Assembly (NCBI RefSeq): GCF_022539505.1
Contig: NC_061514.1
Span: forward strand, 39,978,869 to 40,042,868
Direction of reading: 5' to 3'
DNA from: Lolium rigidum
Taxonomy: Eukaryota; Streptophyta; Magnoliopsida; Poales; Poaceae
Length of the DNA: 64,000 nt
The notes beneath the pieces are model-generated. The model worked only from the letters and a program-made list of their open reading frames with translations. It was not told the DNA's origin and did not search any database. Position 1 is the stretch's first letter. The number at the start of each line of letters is the position of its first letter. The position numbers and the translations under genes were made by a program. Positions 24,970-36,266 of the stretch are shown here, in pieces.

Positions 24970-27900
24970 TGTGAACACCCGGATTTTTAAGTCCGGATGC
25001 CTATTATACCATTCATCGCAATCCCAGGAATAATGTTGTTGCGAGATATAATAGCGAAGTATCACAGTCATTATTTATTACAACTCAATAAGTCTTACAA
25101 CTTGAATCACATGATCCATATTACACAAATAGTTGATCTATTGATCAACGAACAAACACAAGTTTAATGCGGGAGCGTAAAGATAAGGGGACTCTGTAGT
25201 CCACAGGCCAACGCTTGACGTCAGAAAGCTCCTAGTTATCATAGGCGTCCTGCTGGTCATCTTCACGATAGTTCGTTTCATCATCGTACTCGGCCATTTG
25301 AATAGCCGGGGACAAAGCCGTAAGTACTTCAAGTACTTGCAAACTAATACCAATGTAAAATGCTAGTTCTTGGAGTTAAACTCTATTTCTACTTGCATAA
25401 GCCATATTTTAGTTTATGAGTGGTGAGGCATGTACTAGCTACTCAAGTGGGAACATTAGTGTCATTCCCACACCAGGATTGTCATTCTACCAAGTCACCC
25501 AGTCACCATTCATATTCATGAAAGTTTTTAAAAGATCGACACGGGAATTCGTATGGCCTTTCCAATTGTCCGTAACCGGGGACACGGCTATTCGAATAGA
25601 TTGACACTCGCAGAGGTTGCACACTTGTGCCACAACATTTGATTGCATCCGTCGGAATAACTCCGAGTCACCGTAACACAGTACGCGGATCATCAACCTT
25701 AACCTTTCACTTATAAACCCTAGTATGAGCACCTCTCCCCATGAGCTTGGCCTCCCAGTGAAAACCAACTGTTAACCTGGGAACTGCACAGGGCTTGGCC
25801 GTACCATTTCACCTCAATTCACATCTTTCTCAACAACGGAGGCAGCCTCAGCGTAACCCCTATGATGTGTGTTCAGAGGGAACCCATACTAAGATGTATA
25901 AACTTCCAGTTAAGCCCTACCCATAATCAGGTATTGTGGGGGTACTTATATTTGGAAAGGTATCGCATTCAAACCAGTGATCGGGGTTTTATCAAAAATC
26001 ACTATCTTCTCTTGGTCACATTCAACCTCACAACTATCAATGGGTTTTTATCAAAAATCACCATCTTCTCTTGATCACATTCCACTTCAAAACTTTCAAT
26101 GGAATGCCTCACCATTCCAAGGTTTCAATTTCATCAAGTCATATGTTCCCATCTAAAGTAGTCAAGTTTTAGTACTTTAGCACTAGCACTAATCATGAGG
26201 GGTGCTACATTGCTTTGCTCTCTAGAAGGCTAACTTTACTAATTTACTAATCGGATTCTCTAAACCAATTTTAATTCATTCTTTGAAAACACAACAAGTA
26301 AAACTTGTATGGGGTAAAATAACAACTAGACTTGTATGAAGGAAAGTAAGAATCATGGTGCCTTGCTCAAGGTGAGCTTTGCACTTTACAAGAATATTAT
26401 CTTGCCTTGGTAGTTCTCGGGGTTCTCTTCTTCCTCTTCTTGGTAGAATTCTCCTTCCTCTTGGTAGTTTCCGGTGCTAGCGTCTAAATTAAATACAAGG
26501 TATAATCACTAAACACACTCCAAGTCTATGCTAAGCACATCATTATCTCACACAAGCTATGCTAAGCACACTCATAAAATAATTAGGTGCATTGGTTGTC
26601 TTTATTAAAGAAAATAATTTCCTCTCATTACATATGTAATTAATAGTATTCATTTAGTTCTTGAAGAAATAATTTCCTCTTATTGAAATCTTCTTAAGAT
26701 TTAACTTCTCAAATAATCATATATGAAATCCTATTGACCTAAGTCAAGTATTCATCATCATTATTTGAGAAAATGATTTAAATGAGGTAGATCACCTCAT
26801 ACTATTTTATAGTTCCTACAATGGTTTAAATCTCCAAATATTCATATAGGAGTGTTTGGACCAGGGGTACAAACATCTCATGAACTCATTTGGGACAAGA
26901 TTTAAATGAAGGGAAATCCTCCATATGATTTACATAATAATTTTGGGACAATTTCACTTAATAAACTAGCCATATTGTCCATTATTTAATCTATGGCATG
27001 ATCATGCAAAGTGACCACACCATTTTATTGCATAATCAATTAGTGTAAGTCATTAGTGAGCTACCAGAGTTGGAATTATTCAAATATCTATTTTAGTTGA
27101 TTTTTAATAATTATTCTAAGGCAGAAAAGTCCCTGTCTTGTTTATTTTCCATTTTAAATCTATAATAGATCTAGGGTTCAAACCAGGGGCAGTGTGTAGA
27201 TCATTTCCTAAGCTTTCTAAATATATAAAGTTTGTTAAATTTGGCCAAGCCAAACAGTTTCTATGAATTTTCAAAGTTGGGTCCAGTATTGAATTCAAAC
27301 AAAATTGATTAAACGAAATTTGAATTAATTAGGCCGGCGGGAACACTAACTGGGCCAGATTCAAAACGAAACGGCCCAACCTAGCCCAGTCCAGCCCAAC
27401 CACGGTCCACATACACGCGGCGCGCTGACAGGGTGGGGTCCGCTCGTCAGCGACGTTTTATCACCGAAACGGTATGGGCTGCTGCGGCGCGTTGGATTAG
27501 AATCCAATCCAACGGCCAAGGTTCATCGTCACGACGGCGAGAGAGGAGTTCGCCGGCGACTCGGGTAGGGGGTCGGAGAGCTCACCGTGGCTCCAGCTAG
27601 GGTTGGCGAGTGGGCTCGACGAAGGTGTAGACGACGGCGATGCAGCCTGTAGCAGTGGCGTCGTCAGGGGCGGCTCCAATCAACGGCGATTTCACCAGGG
27701 CTTCCGCGGCTCCGACCGCTCGATTGAGCTTGCTCCGGCGACGATTGAGGTGGCTAGCAGTGCTGGGCGAAGCGGTGGTGAGTGGTGGTCATGGTGGTGT
27801 GCTTGGTTGGGTCCGGGGAGTGCTCTATTTATAGGAGCGTGAGGGTGCCGTGGGTGCTGCGGCAAGTCGTCGTGGGCGCGGCGTCTCCGGCGAGCTAGAG

Positions 27901-29121
27901 GGCTAGGTGGTGACGCAGCGACGATCGGGAGGGTACGGCGAATCCGCGAGCGTCCATGGCGAGTTAAGGCGAGGTGTACGGTGGTCGGGCGCTTGCTCGT
28001 GCCGGCGCGGCCGTGGCGGGCGCGTTCGTCCTCTCCGGCGACGGTAGGGGCTAGGGGGTGACGGGAGCATGTCCTGCGAGCTCCGCGTGGCGAGAGAGGT
28101 ACCAGGGCGCACGGAGGTGGTCGGGGTACGGCGGTGTACTGCGGGCGCCGCGTGGCCGTGTCGCGCGCATCCGTGCACGGGTGACGTCGCCATGCCGTTG
28201 GCGGCGTACCTGAAGCGTACTGGGCGCGGCAATGGCGGGTCGTGGCGTCGTCCTCTCGTTCAACGGCGAGTACGGGCGATCTCCTGAGATCATGGGCGAC
28301 GTGTTTGGCAAGGTCGCTCGGGCTAGGAAGGCAAGGAGAGAGGGGTGGCCGTCGTGGTGCGACATGGCTGGCATGTCCATGGCCTTCCATGCTTGAGCCG
28401 TGTCCATGGGGTTTTTATGCATGGGCTAGGTGTAGGGTTGTCCCCTGGTCAAGGCTAGGGCTTGTGGTGGCCAAGATTGGGTCTGGTTTGATCAATTTCA
28501 AAAATATGTTGATCTTGTTTGTGTTAAAAAGTCCCTACTTTGCTTGATCCTAGCTCTTGATCCAAGATGAAACTGGTATGGTCCCTTTTACCAAAGTTGT
28601 TCATTTTGTTGTGTACTTGGATGACATGCAAAGAGTTGGAGGTGTTTAGTTTAGAAATTTTGAAATAGAGAGACTCAAAGTGGTGACCAGATTGTAATTG
28701 TCAAAAATGACCATTATCTTATGTGAGCATATTTTAATTCTTGGCTTTGATTTAATTTGTGTTTCTTTGATTCTCAAAGTGGTAATAACTATTTAATATC
28801 ATATTACACTAATGGTGAAGACCAATTGGGTCTAGGGTCAAAATTTATAAAAATATCATGTGTCATATGTTAGGGTTTTTAGGGTTTTCTTCTTATTTGA
28901 TTTCTTTCTCTTTTTTATTTATTTGTTTGGTGATCCTCATTGGTTCACTCTAGGGTGGTGGAGTTTATCAAATACACAAAATAACACTCATCATGGCATA
29001 GCACTCAAAATGCACAAGTCCTATGCAGGGTACTATATGAAATTTGAAAAGTTTTTGTTAGTTCTCAAATTTGGATAATTGAGTTTGTTCTTCTCCTTTA
29101 TTTGAAATTTGAGGTGTTACA
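24970..29121 (-). mobile_element. Tekay-like element, 5' LTR
   Basis: 4152 bp, same length as the 3' LTR, with about 30 scattered substitutions and single-base indels, clustered in the first 1 kb and the GC-rich block. The TATA-like CTATAAATAG is at 27825-27834. The right TSD GCAAA follows at 29122-29126, then Angela element A resumes. Confidence 0.93.
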
Positions 29122-29126
29122 GCAAA

Positions 29127-29990
29127 TCTAGCTTGCACCCGTTGTATGCACTCGTGGAATCAATAACACCCGATCATCACGAGATGCTTCGAAACGACGA
29201 GTCTTAGCAACGGTGCATACTAAGAACGATCACTTCATGGATAATGGAATATTGTTAGTGCCCCAATAGTTGGAGGATTGGGACGCCTGGCGTCTTCAAC
29301 CTTCGTACATTCCCATAAAACTTATGAGTTTATGTAGTTTCACTAGATTATATTCTATCATCTTGCAGTAAGGTCTTAGATATCACATATATCTCATACC
29401 TCGCTTCTTTCTGAAAAGAAAACTTTTCAGCTCCTTACTTTTCAAACAAATTTGAACATCAAGTTTCACGGAGACAAGATAATTGTAGGTACTAATTGAA
29501 ACCATAGCTCTTTGAATCAACAATGTGAGGTTTACTAAAAGTTTGCAATAGGACTTAATCATTTCTTGATTCTTTAACAATACGGCACCAGTCCGTAAAG
29601 TTTTCTTGTCAGATTTTAACAATATTTCTATCTCAATTACAAGACTAACGCATGGTAGAAAAACGGATGCCAATACTACAAATTTAATACAAAATACTAT
29701 TCAGACTATGTTCATGATAATTAGTTCAAGTTTTAATCTAATTACTAATGAACTCCCACTTAATACAACATCCCTCATAGTTGTTAAGTGGTACACGATC
29801 CACATCCACAACACCAAAACCGATCATCACGTGAGATGATGCAGCTTCAATGGTGAACATCAACATGTTGATCAAATCATCCATATGACTCGTGTTCAAC
29901 CTTTCGGTTTCCGTTGTCCCGAGGCCATGTCTGTACATGCTAGGCTCGTCAAGCAAACCCAAGTATTCCGCGTGTGCAAACATGGCTTAC
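29127..29990 (-). pseudogene. Angela-like element A, middle part of internal region
   Basis: Lies between the Tekay-like and Athila-like insertions. Aligns in reverse with about 36970-37800 of element B. A short frame ending VPLNNYEGCCIKWEFISN (29738-29983) is found almost unchanged in element B (36971-37216). Its function is unknown and the surrounding gag frame is not open. Confidence 0.7.
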
Positions 29991-29995
29991 ACCCG

Positions 29996-31589
29996 TGATG
30001 CGCGTAGATGTACACGTCCGTTGGGAACCCCAAGAGGAAGGTATGATGCGCACAGTGGCAAGTTTCCCTCAGTAAGAAACCAAGGTTTAATCGGACCAGT
30101 AGGAGTCAAGAAGCACGTTGAAGGTTGATGGTGGCGAAATGTGATGCGGCGCAACAACAGGGATTCCGGCGCCAACGTGGAATCGCACAACAAAACCAAA
30201 GTACTTTGCCCCAACGAAACGAGTGAGGTTGTCAATCTCACCGGCTTGCTGTAACAAAGGATTAAACGTATCGAGTGGAAGATGATTGTTTGCAAGAAAA
30301 TAGTAAAACACAATTGCAGTAGATTGTATGCTATGTAAAGAATAGGACCGGGGTCCACAGTTCACTAGAGGTGTCTCTCCCATAAGATAAAAGCATGTTG
30401 GGTGAACAAATTACAGTCGGGCAATTGACAAATAGAGAAGGGCATAACAATGCATATACATGATATGATAAATATAGTGAGATTTAATTGGGCATTACGA
30501 CAAAGTACATAGACCGCCATCCAAGCTGCATCTATGCCTAAAAAGTCCACCTTCGAGGTTATCATCCGAACCCCATTCGGTATTAAGTTGCTAAGCAACA
30601 GACAATTGCATTAAATATGGTGCGTAATGTAATCGACAACTACATCCTTAGACATAGAATCAATGTTTTATCCCTAGTGGCAACAGCACATCACAACCTT
30701 AGAACTTTACGTCACTTGTCCCAGGTGTCAATGAAGGCATGAACCCACTATCGAGCATAAATACTCCCTCTTGGAGTTAAGAGTACAAACTTGGCCAGAG
30801 CCTCTACTAATAACGGAGAGCATGCAAGATCATAAACAACACATAAACAATAGATTGATAATCACCATAACATAGTATTCTCTATCCATCGGATCCCGAC
30901 AAACACAACATATAGTATTACGGATAGATGATCTTGATCATGTTAGGCAGCTCACAAGATCCAACAATGAAGCACAACAAGGAGAAGACGACCATCTAGC
31001 TACTGCTATGGACCCATGGTCCAGGGGTGAACTACTCACTCATCACTCCGGAGGCGATCATGGCGATGAAGAGTCCTCCGGGAGATGAATCCCCTCTCCG
31101 GCGGGGTGCGGAGAGCGATCTCCGAATCCCCCGAGATGGGATTCGCGGCGGCGGCGTCTCTGGAAGGTTTTCCGTATCGTGGCTCTCGGTACTAGGGGTT
31201 TCGCGACGGAGGCTATTTGTAGGCGGAAGGGTAGGTCAGGGGGTGGCGCGAGGGGCCCACACCACAGGCCGGCGCGGCCAGGGGCCAGGCCGCGCCGCCC
31301 TGTGGTCTGGCCACCTCGTGGCCCCACTTCGTTATCTCTTCGGTCTTCTGGAAGCTCCGTGCAAAAATAGGACCACGGGCGAAGATTTCGTCCAATTCGA
31401 GAATATTTCCTTACTAGGATTTCGAAACCAAAAACAGCGAGAAAACGACAGCGGCTCTTCGGCATCTCGTTAATAGGTTAGTTCCGAGAAAATGCATAAA
31501 TATGACATATAATGTGCATAAAACATGTAGGTATCATCAATAAAGTAGCATGGAACATAAGAAATTATCGATACGTCGGAGACGTATCA
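29996..31589 (-). mobile_element. Athila-like gypsy element, 3' LTR
   Basis: 1594 bp with ends TGATGCGCGTAG...GAGACGTATCA. The TSD ACCCG precedes it at 29991-29995 and is repeated at 43460-43464 after the other LTR. The end next to 31590 abuts the PPT-like CTAAGCTTGGGGATGC (minus), so this is the 3' LTR of a minus-oriented element. Confidence 0.87.
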
Positions 31590-34168
31590 GCATCCCCAAG
31601 CTTAGTTACTGCTCGTCCCGAGCGAGGTAAAAGCGATAACAAAGATAATTTCCGAAGTGACATGCCATTATAATCTTGATCATACTATTTGTAAACATAT
31701 GTAATGAATGCAGCGATCAAAACAAAAGTAATGACATGAGTAAACAAGTGAATCATAAAGCAAAGACTTTTCATGAATAGTACTTCAAGACAAGCATCAA
31801 TAAGTCTTGCATAAGAATTAACTCATAAAGCAATAAATCAAAGTAAAGGTGTTGAAGAAACACAAAGGAAGATTAAGTTTCAGCGGTTGCTTTCAACTTA
31901 TAACATGTATATCTCATGGATATTGTCAACATAAAGTAATATAACAAGTGCAATATGCAAGTATGTAGGAATCAATGCACAGTTCACACAAGTGTTTGCT
32001 TCTTAAGGTGGAGGGAGATAGGTAAAGCTGACTCAACAATAAAAGTAAAAGAATGGCCCTTCAAAGAGGAAAGCATCGATTGCTTGTATTTGTGCTAGAG
32101 CTTTTATTTTGAAAACATGAAACAATTTTGTCAACGGTAGTAATAAAGCATATGAGTTATGTAAATTATATCTTACAAGTTGCAAGCCTCATGCATAGTA
32201 TACTAATAGTGTCCGCACCTCGTCCTACTTAGCTTGGACTACCGGATCTTTGCATGCCATGTTTCAACCAAGTGTCACAAAGGGTACCTCCATGCCGCTC
32301 TGTACAAAGGTCTAAGGAGAATGCTCGCATTTTGGATTTCTCGCTTTTGATTATTCTCAACTTAGACATCCATACCGGGACAACATGGACAACGAGATAA
32401 TGGACTCCTCTTAAATGCATAAGCATGTAGCAATGATTATTGTTCTCATATGAGATTGAGGATATATGTCCAAAACTGAAACTTCAACCATGATTCATGG
32501 CTTTAGTTAGCGGCCCAATGTTCTTCTCTAACAATTTTGCATGCTCCAATCACTAAAATGATAGATCCTTCAGACAAGACGGACATGCATAGTAACTCAC
32601 ATGATATTCAACAATAGTTGATGGCGTTCCCCAGAAGCATGGTTATCGCACAACAAGCAACTTAATAAAGATAAAGTGCATAAGTACATATTCAATACTA
32701 CGATAGTTTTTAAGGCTATCTTGTCCCATGAGCTATATATTGCAAAGGTGAATGATGGAATTTTAAAGGTAGCACTCAAGCAATTTACTTTGGAATGGCG
32801 AAGAAATACCATGTAGTAGGTAGGTATGGTGGACACAAATGTCATAGTGGTTGGCTCAAGGATTTTGGATGCATGAGAAGTATTCCCTCTCGATACAAGG
32901 TTTAGGCTAGCAAGGTTATTTGAAGCAAACTCAAGGATGAACCGGTGCAGCAAAACTCACATAAAAGACATATTGTAAACATTATAAGACTCTACACCGT
33001 CTTCCTTGTTGTTCAAAACTCAATACTAGATATTATCTAGACCTTAGAGAGACCAAATATGCAAATCAGATTTTAGCAAGCTCTATGTATTTCTTCATTA
33101 ATGGGTACAAAGCATATGATGCAAGAGCTTAAACATGAGCACAAAAATTGCCAAGTATCACATTATCCAAGACATTTTAGAATTACTACATGTAGCATTT
33201 TCCAATTCCAACCATATAACAATTTAACGAAGAAGAAACTTCGCCTTGAACATTATGAGTAAAGCCTAAGGACATATTTGTTCATATGCAACAGCGGAGC
33301 GTGTCTCTCTCCCACAAAGTGAATGCTAGGATCCATTTTATTCAAACAAAAACAAAAACAAAAATAAACCGACGCTCCAAGTAAAGAACACAAGATGTGA
33401 TTGAATAAAAATATAGTTTCGGGGGAGGAACTCTGATGATGTTGTCGATGAAGAAGGGGATGCCTTGGGCATCCCCAAGCTTAGACAGCTTGAGTCTTCT
33501 TAAAATATGCAGGGGTGAACCACGGGGCATCCCCAAGCTTAGAGCGTTCACTCCTCTTGATCATAGTATATCATTCTCCTCTCTTGACCCTTGAAAACTT
33601 CCTTCACACCAAACTTCAAGCAAACTCATTAGAGGGTTAGTGCACAATTAATAATTCACACATTCAGAGGTGACACAAACATTCTTTACACTTCTGGACA
33701 TTGCATAAAGCTACTTGGACATTAATGGATCAAAGAAATGAATCCAACATAGCAAAAGAGGCAATGCGAAATAAAAGGCAGAATCTGTCAAAAACAGAAC
33801 AGTCCGTAAAGACGAATTTAAAGATGGCACCAGACTTGCTCAAATGGAAAAACTCAAAACTAATGAAAGTTGCGTACATATCTGAGGATCACGCTCGTAA
33901 ATTGGCAGATTTTTTCGAATTTTATACAGAGGCCTGTGCCCAGATTCGTGACAGACAGCAATGCTGTTTCTGCGCAGCGATCCCAAATATAACATCAACT
34001 ATAACATAGAAACTTTACTTGGCACAAAAACATGATAAGGAGAGGTTGCTACAGTAGTAAACAACTTCAAAGACTCAACAAAACAAAAAATTGCTGTAGT
34101 AAAAACATGGGTTGTCTCCCATAAGCGTTTTTCTTTAACGCCTTTCAGCTAGGCGCAAAAAGTGCAAA
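31590..34168 (-). mobile_element. Athila-like element, 3' internal region without pol ORFs
   Basis: About 2.6 kb between protease and 3' LTR, where an autonomous Athila element would carry RT, RNase H, integrase and an env-like region. I see no motif of these, only short AT-rich frames. The PPT-like motif GCATCCCCAAGCTTAG (as read on +) occurs at 31590, 33469 and 33527. The element therefore looks deleted and non-autonomous. Confidence 0.7.
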
Positions 34169-34606
34169 TCAAGTATTATCGAGAGTAGAAGCATCAACAT
34201 CATAACTTGTTCTAATAATAGAATCAAAAGGCAACTTCATTCTCTTTCTAGGGAAGTGTTCCATACCTTTCTTGAGAGGAAATTGATATTTAATATTACC
34301 TTCCCTCATATCAATAACAACACCAACGGTTCGAAGAAAATGTCTTCCCAACACAATAGGACAAGATGCATTGCATTCGATATCCAAGACAACAAAATCA
34401 ACGGGGACAAGGTTATTGTTAACCGTAATGTGCACATTATCAATCCTCCCCAAAGGTTTCTTTTTAACATTATCGGCAAGATTAACATCCAAATAACAAT
34501 TCTTCAATGGTGGCAAGTCAAGCATATCATAAATCTTTTTAGGCATAACAGAAATACTTGCACCAAGATCACATAAAGCATTACATTCAAAGTCATTGAA
34601 TTTCAT
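34169..34606 (-). pseudogene. Athila-like gag-pol: aspartic protease region
   Basis: An open stretch of 145 residues including ALCDLGASISVMPKKIYDML, DFVVLDIECNASCPIVLGRH and GNIKYQFPLKKGMEHFPRK. These are typical of the protease segment of Athila-type elements common in grass genomes. In this lineage the active site often reads DLGAS in place of DSGAS, as here. It would be an internal part of a polyprotein; the Met at 34606 is not a true start. Confidence 0.8.
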
Positions 34607-35807
34607 TTTAATGATGGGCTCCCAACCATCTTCTAACTTTCTAGGAATAGAAGTTTCAAGTTTTAGTTTCTCTTCTCTAGCTTTTATGAGAGCATTTGTA
34701 ATATGTTTTGTAAAGGCTAAATTTATAGCACTAGCATTAGGACTTTTAGCAAGTTTTTGTAAGAACTTTATAACTTCAGAGATGTGGCAATCATCAAAAT
34801 CTAAATCATTATGAGCTACAGAAATGGGATCATTGTTCCCAAGGTTGGAAAAAATTTCAGCAGTTTTAGCAATTTCAGGCAGTTTTGTACGCTTTGCACT
34901 AGGAGTAGAAACATTGCCAACACCAATTATTTTACCATTGATAGTAGGAGGTGCAGCAACATGTGAAGAATTAGCATTACTAGTGGTGGTAATAGTCCAA
35001 ACTTTAGCTACATTATTCTCTTTAGCTAGTTTTTCATTTTCTTCTCTATCCCACCTAGCACGCAGATTCAGCCATTAATCTTATATTCTCATTAATTCTA
35101 ACTTGGATGGCATTTGCTGTAGTAGTAATCTTATTATCAATATCATCAGGTTTAGCAGCCATTTTATTAATTAAAGAGGATTGTGATGCGGACATGTATG
35201 AGATTCGGGTTTCAGCATTTGGAATTTTAGTTTGCAGACCAGAAATCTCCCTATTCAAGTTTTCAAGTTGATTTCCTATATTTTCAACAAGGTAGATTGT
35301 TCATTCATAGTTTTAGTAAACAATTGATTTTGCTCATATTGCGATTGCATAAAGTTTTTAGTGGATCTTTCAATTTCTAGCATCCTTTCCTCATATCTAC
35401 CATAAGTATTACCATAATCATTACCACTAGCGAGGATATGGCCTATAGTTATTACCGAGTTGTTCCTATAAGCATTGTTGTTGAAATTATTATTTTTAAT
35501 GAAATTCACATCAACATTTTCTTCTTGAGCAACCAATGAAGCTAAAGGAACATTATTTGGATCAACATTAGATCTACCATTCACAAGCATAGACATAATC
35601 ACATCAATCTTATCACTCAAGGAAGAGGTTTCTTCAACGGAATTTAACTTCTTACCTTGTGGAGCTCTTTCAGTGTGCCATTCAGAGTAATTTATCATCA
35701 TATCATCAAGAAGTTTTGTAGCCGCCCCCAAAGTGATGGACATAAAGGTACCTCCAGCAGCTGAATCCAATAAATTCCGTGAAGAAAAATTTAGTCCTGC
35801 ATAGAAG
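34607..35807 (-). pseudogene. Athila-like gag, C-terminal part (broken, cut by a CACTA element)
   Basis: Read on minus from 35807: AGLNFSSRNLLDSAAGGTFM, LGAATKLLDDMMINYSEWHT, NSVEETSSLSDKIDVIMSML and NVPLASLVAQEENVDVNFIK, a well-known Athila gag signature. The frame stops near 35276 and continues in another frame (35258-35055), so at least one frameshift is present. The N-terminal half is missing because a CACTA terminus begins at 35808, in mid-gag. Confidence 0.82.
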
Positions 35808-36166
35808 CACTACAAGAAAAGTTCTGATAGACAACGTCCCAAAATCGTCAACTAGGGGGCATTTTTCGTCGCCTATGGGCCTAACCCGACGATATGGGTT
35901 CCGTTGTGGAAACTGCGTCAGGCAAAGTCCAACGACGATTTTTCTGTCCGTCGCGCTTGGCGCCCTTCCGCCACGGAAAATCGGACCGTTGCGAAGTGTT
36001 TTCGGGAGCCCGTTGACCGCCGACGTCATGCAACCTGACACGTGGCGACGTGCCGTTAACCGCGGCTAACGGCGCTAACCAGCCGAAACTCCCGTGGTAG
36101 ATGGTAGGCCCACACGAGGCTCAAGCACGTTTTGGAAAAATGGGTCGCCGTATGACATAGTTTGAC
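35808..36166 (+). mobile_element. CACTA transposon terminus (cut by assembly gap)
   Basis: Begins CACTACAAGAAAA, the usual terminal inverted repeat of grass CACTA (En/Spm) elements. It is followed by GC-rich subterminal sequence with repeated CGACG/CGTCG motifs. It interrupts the Athila gag frame. The other end and any transposase are not visible because 100 N follow. Confidence 0.75.
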
Positions 36167-36266
36167 NNNNNNNNNNNNNNNNNNNNNNNNNNNNNNNNNN
36201 NNNNNNNNNNNNNNNNNNNNNNNNNNNNNNNNNNNNNNNNNNNNNNNNNNNNNNNNNNNNNNNNNN
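36167..36266. other. Assembly gap (100 N)
   Basis: A round 100 N, so of conventional, unknown size. The flanks require it to hide the rest of the CACTA element, the 5' part of the Athila element, the first 1.0 kb of its right LTR, and the 5' LTR plus about 0.17 kb leader of Angela element B. Confidence 0.95.

Larger units (their letters stand above)
14922..29121 (-). mobile_element. Complete Tekay/RIRE3-like Ty3/gypsy chromovirus element (14.2 kb)
   Basis: Both LTRs are 4152 bp, the TSD GCAAA flanks the element (14917-14921 and 29122-29126), the PPT is at 19074-19089 and the PBS at 24953-24966, all oriented minus. The internal region (19074-24969) carries an extra ORF, then gag, protease, RT, RNase H, integrase and a C-terminal chromodomain-like segment. 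That order and the long LTRs fit the Tekay (Del/RIRE3) chromovirus lineage. I counted about 30 differences between the LTRs, about 99.3% identity, so it is the youngest datable insertion here. Confidence 0.95.
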
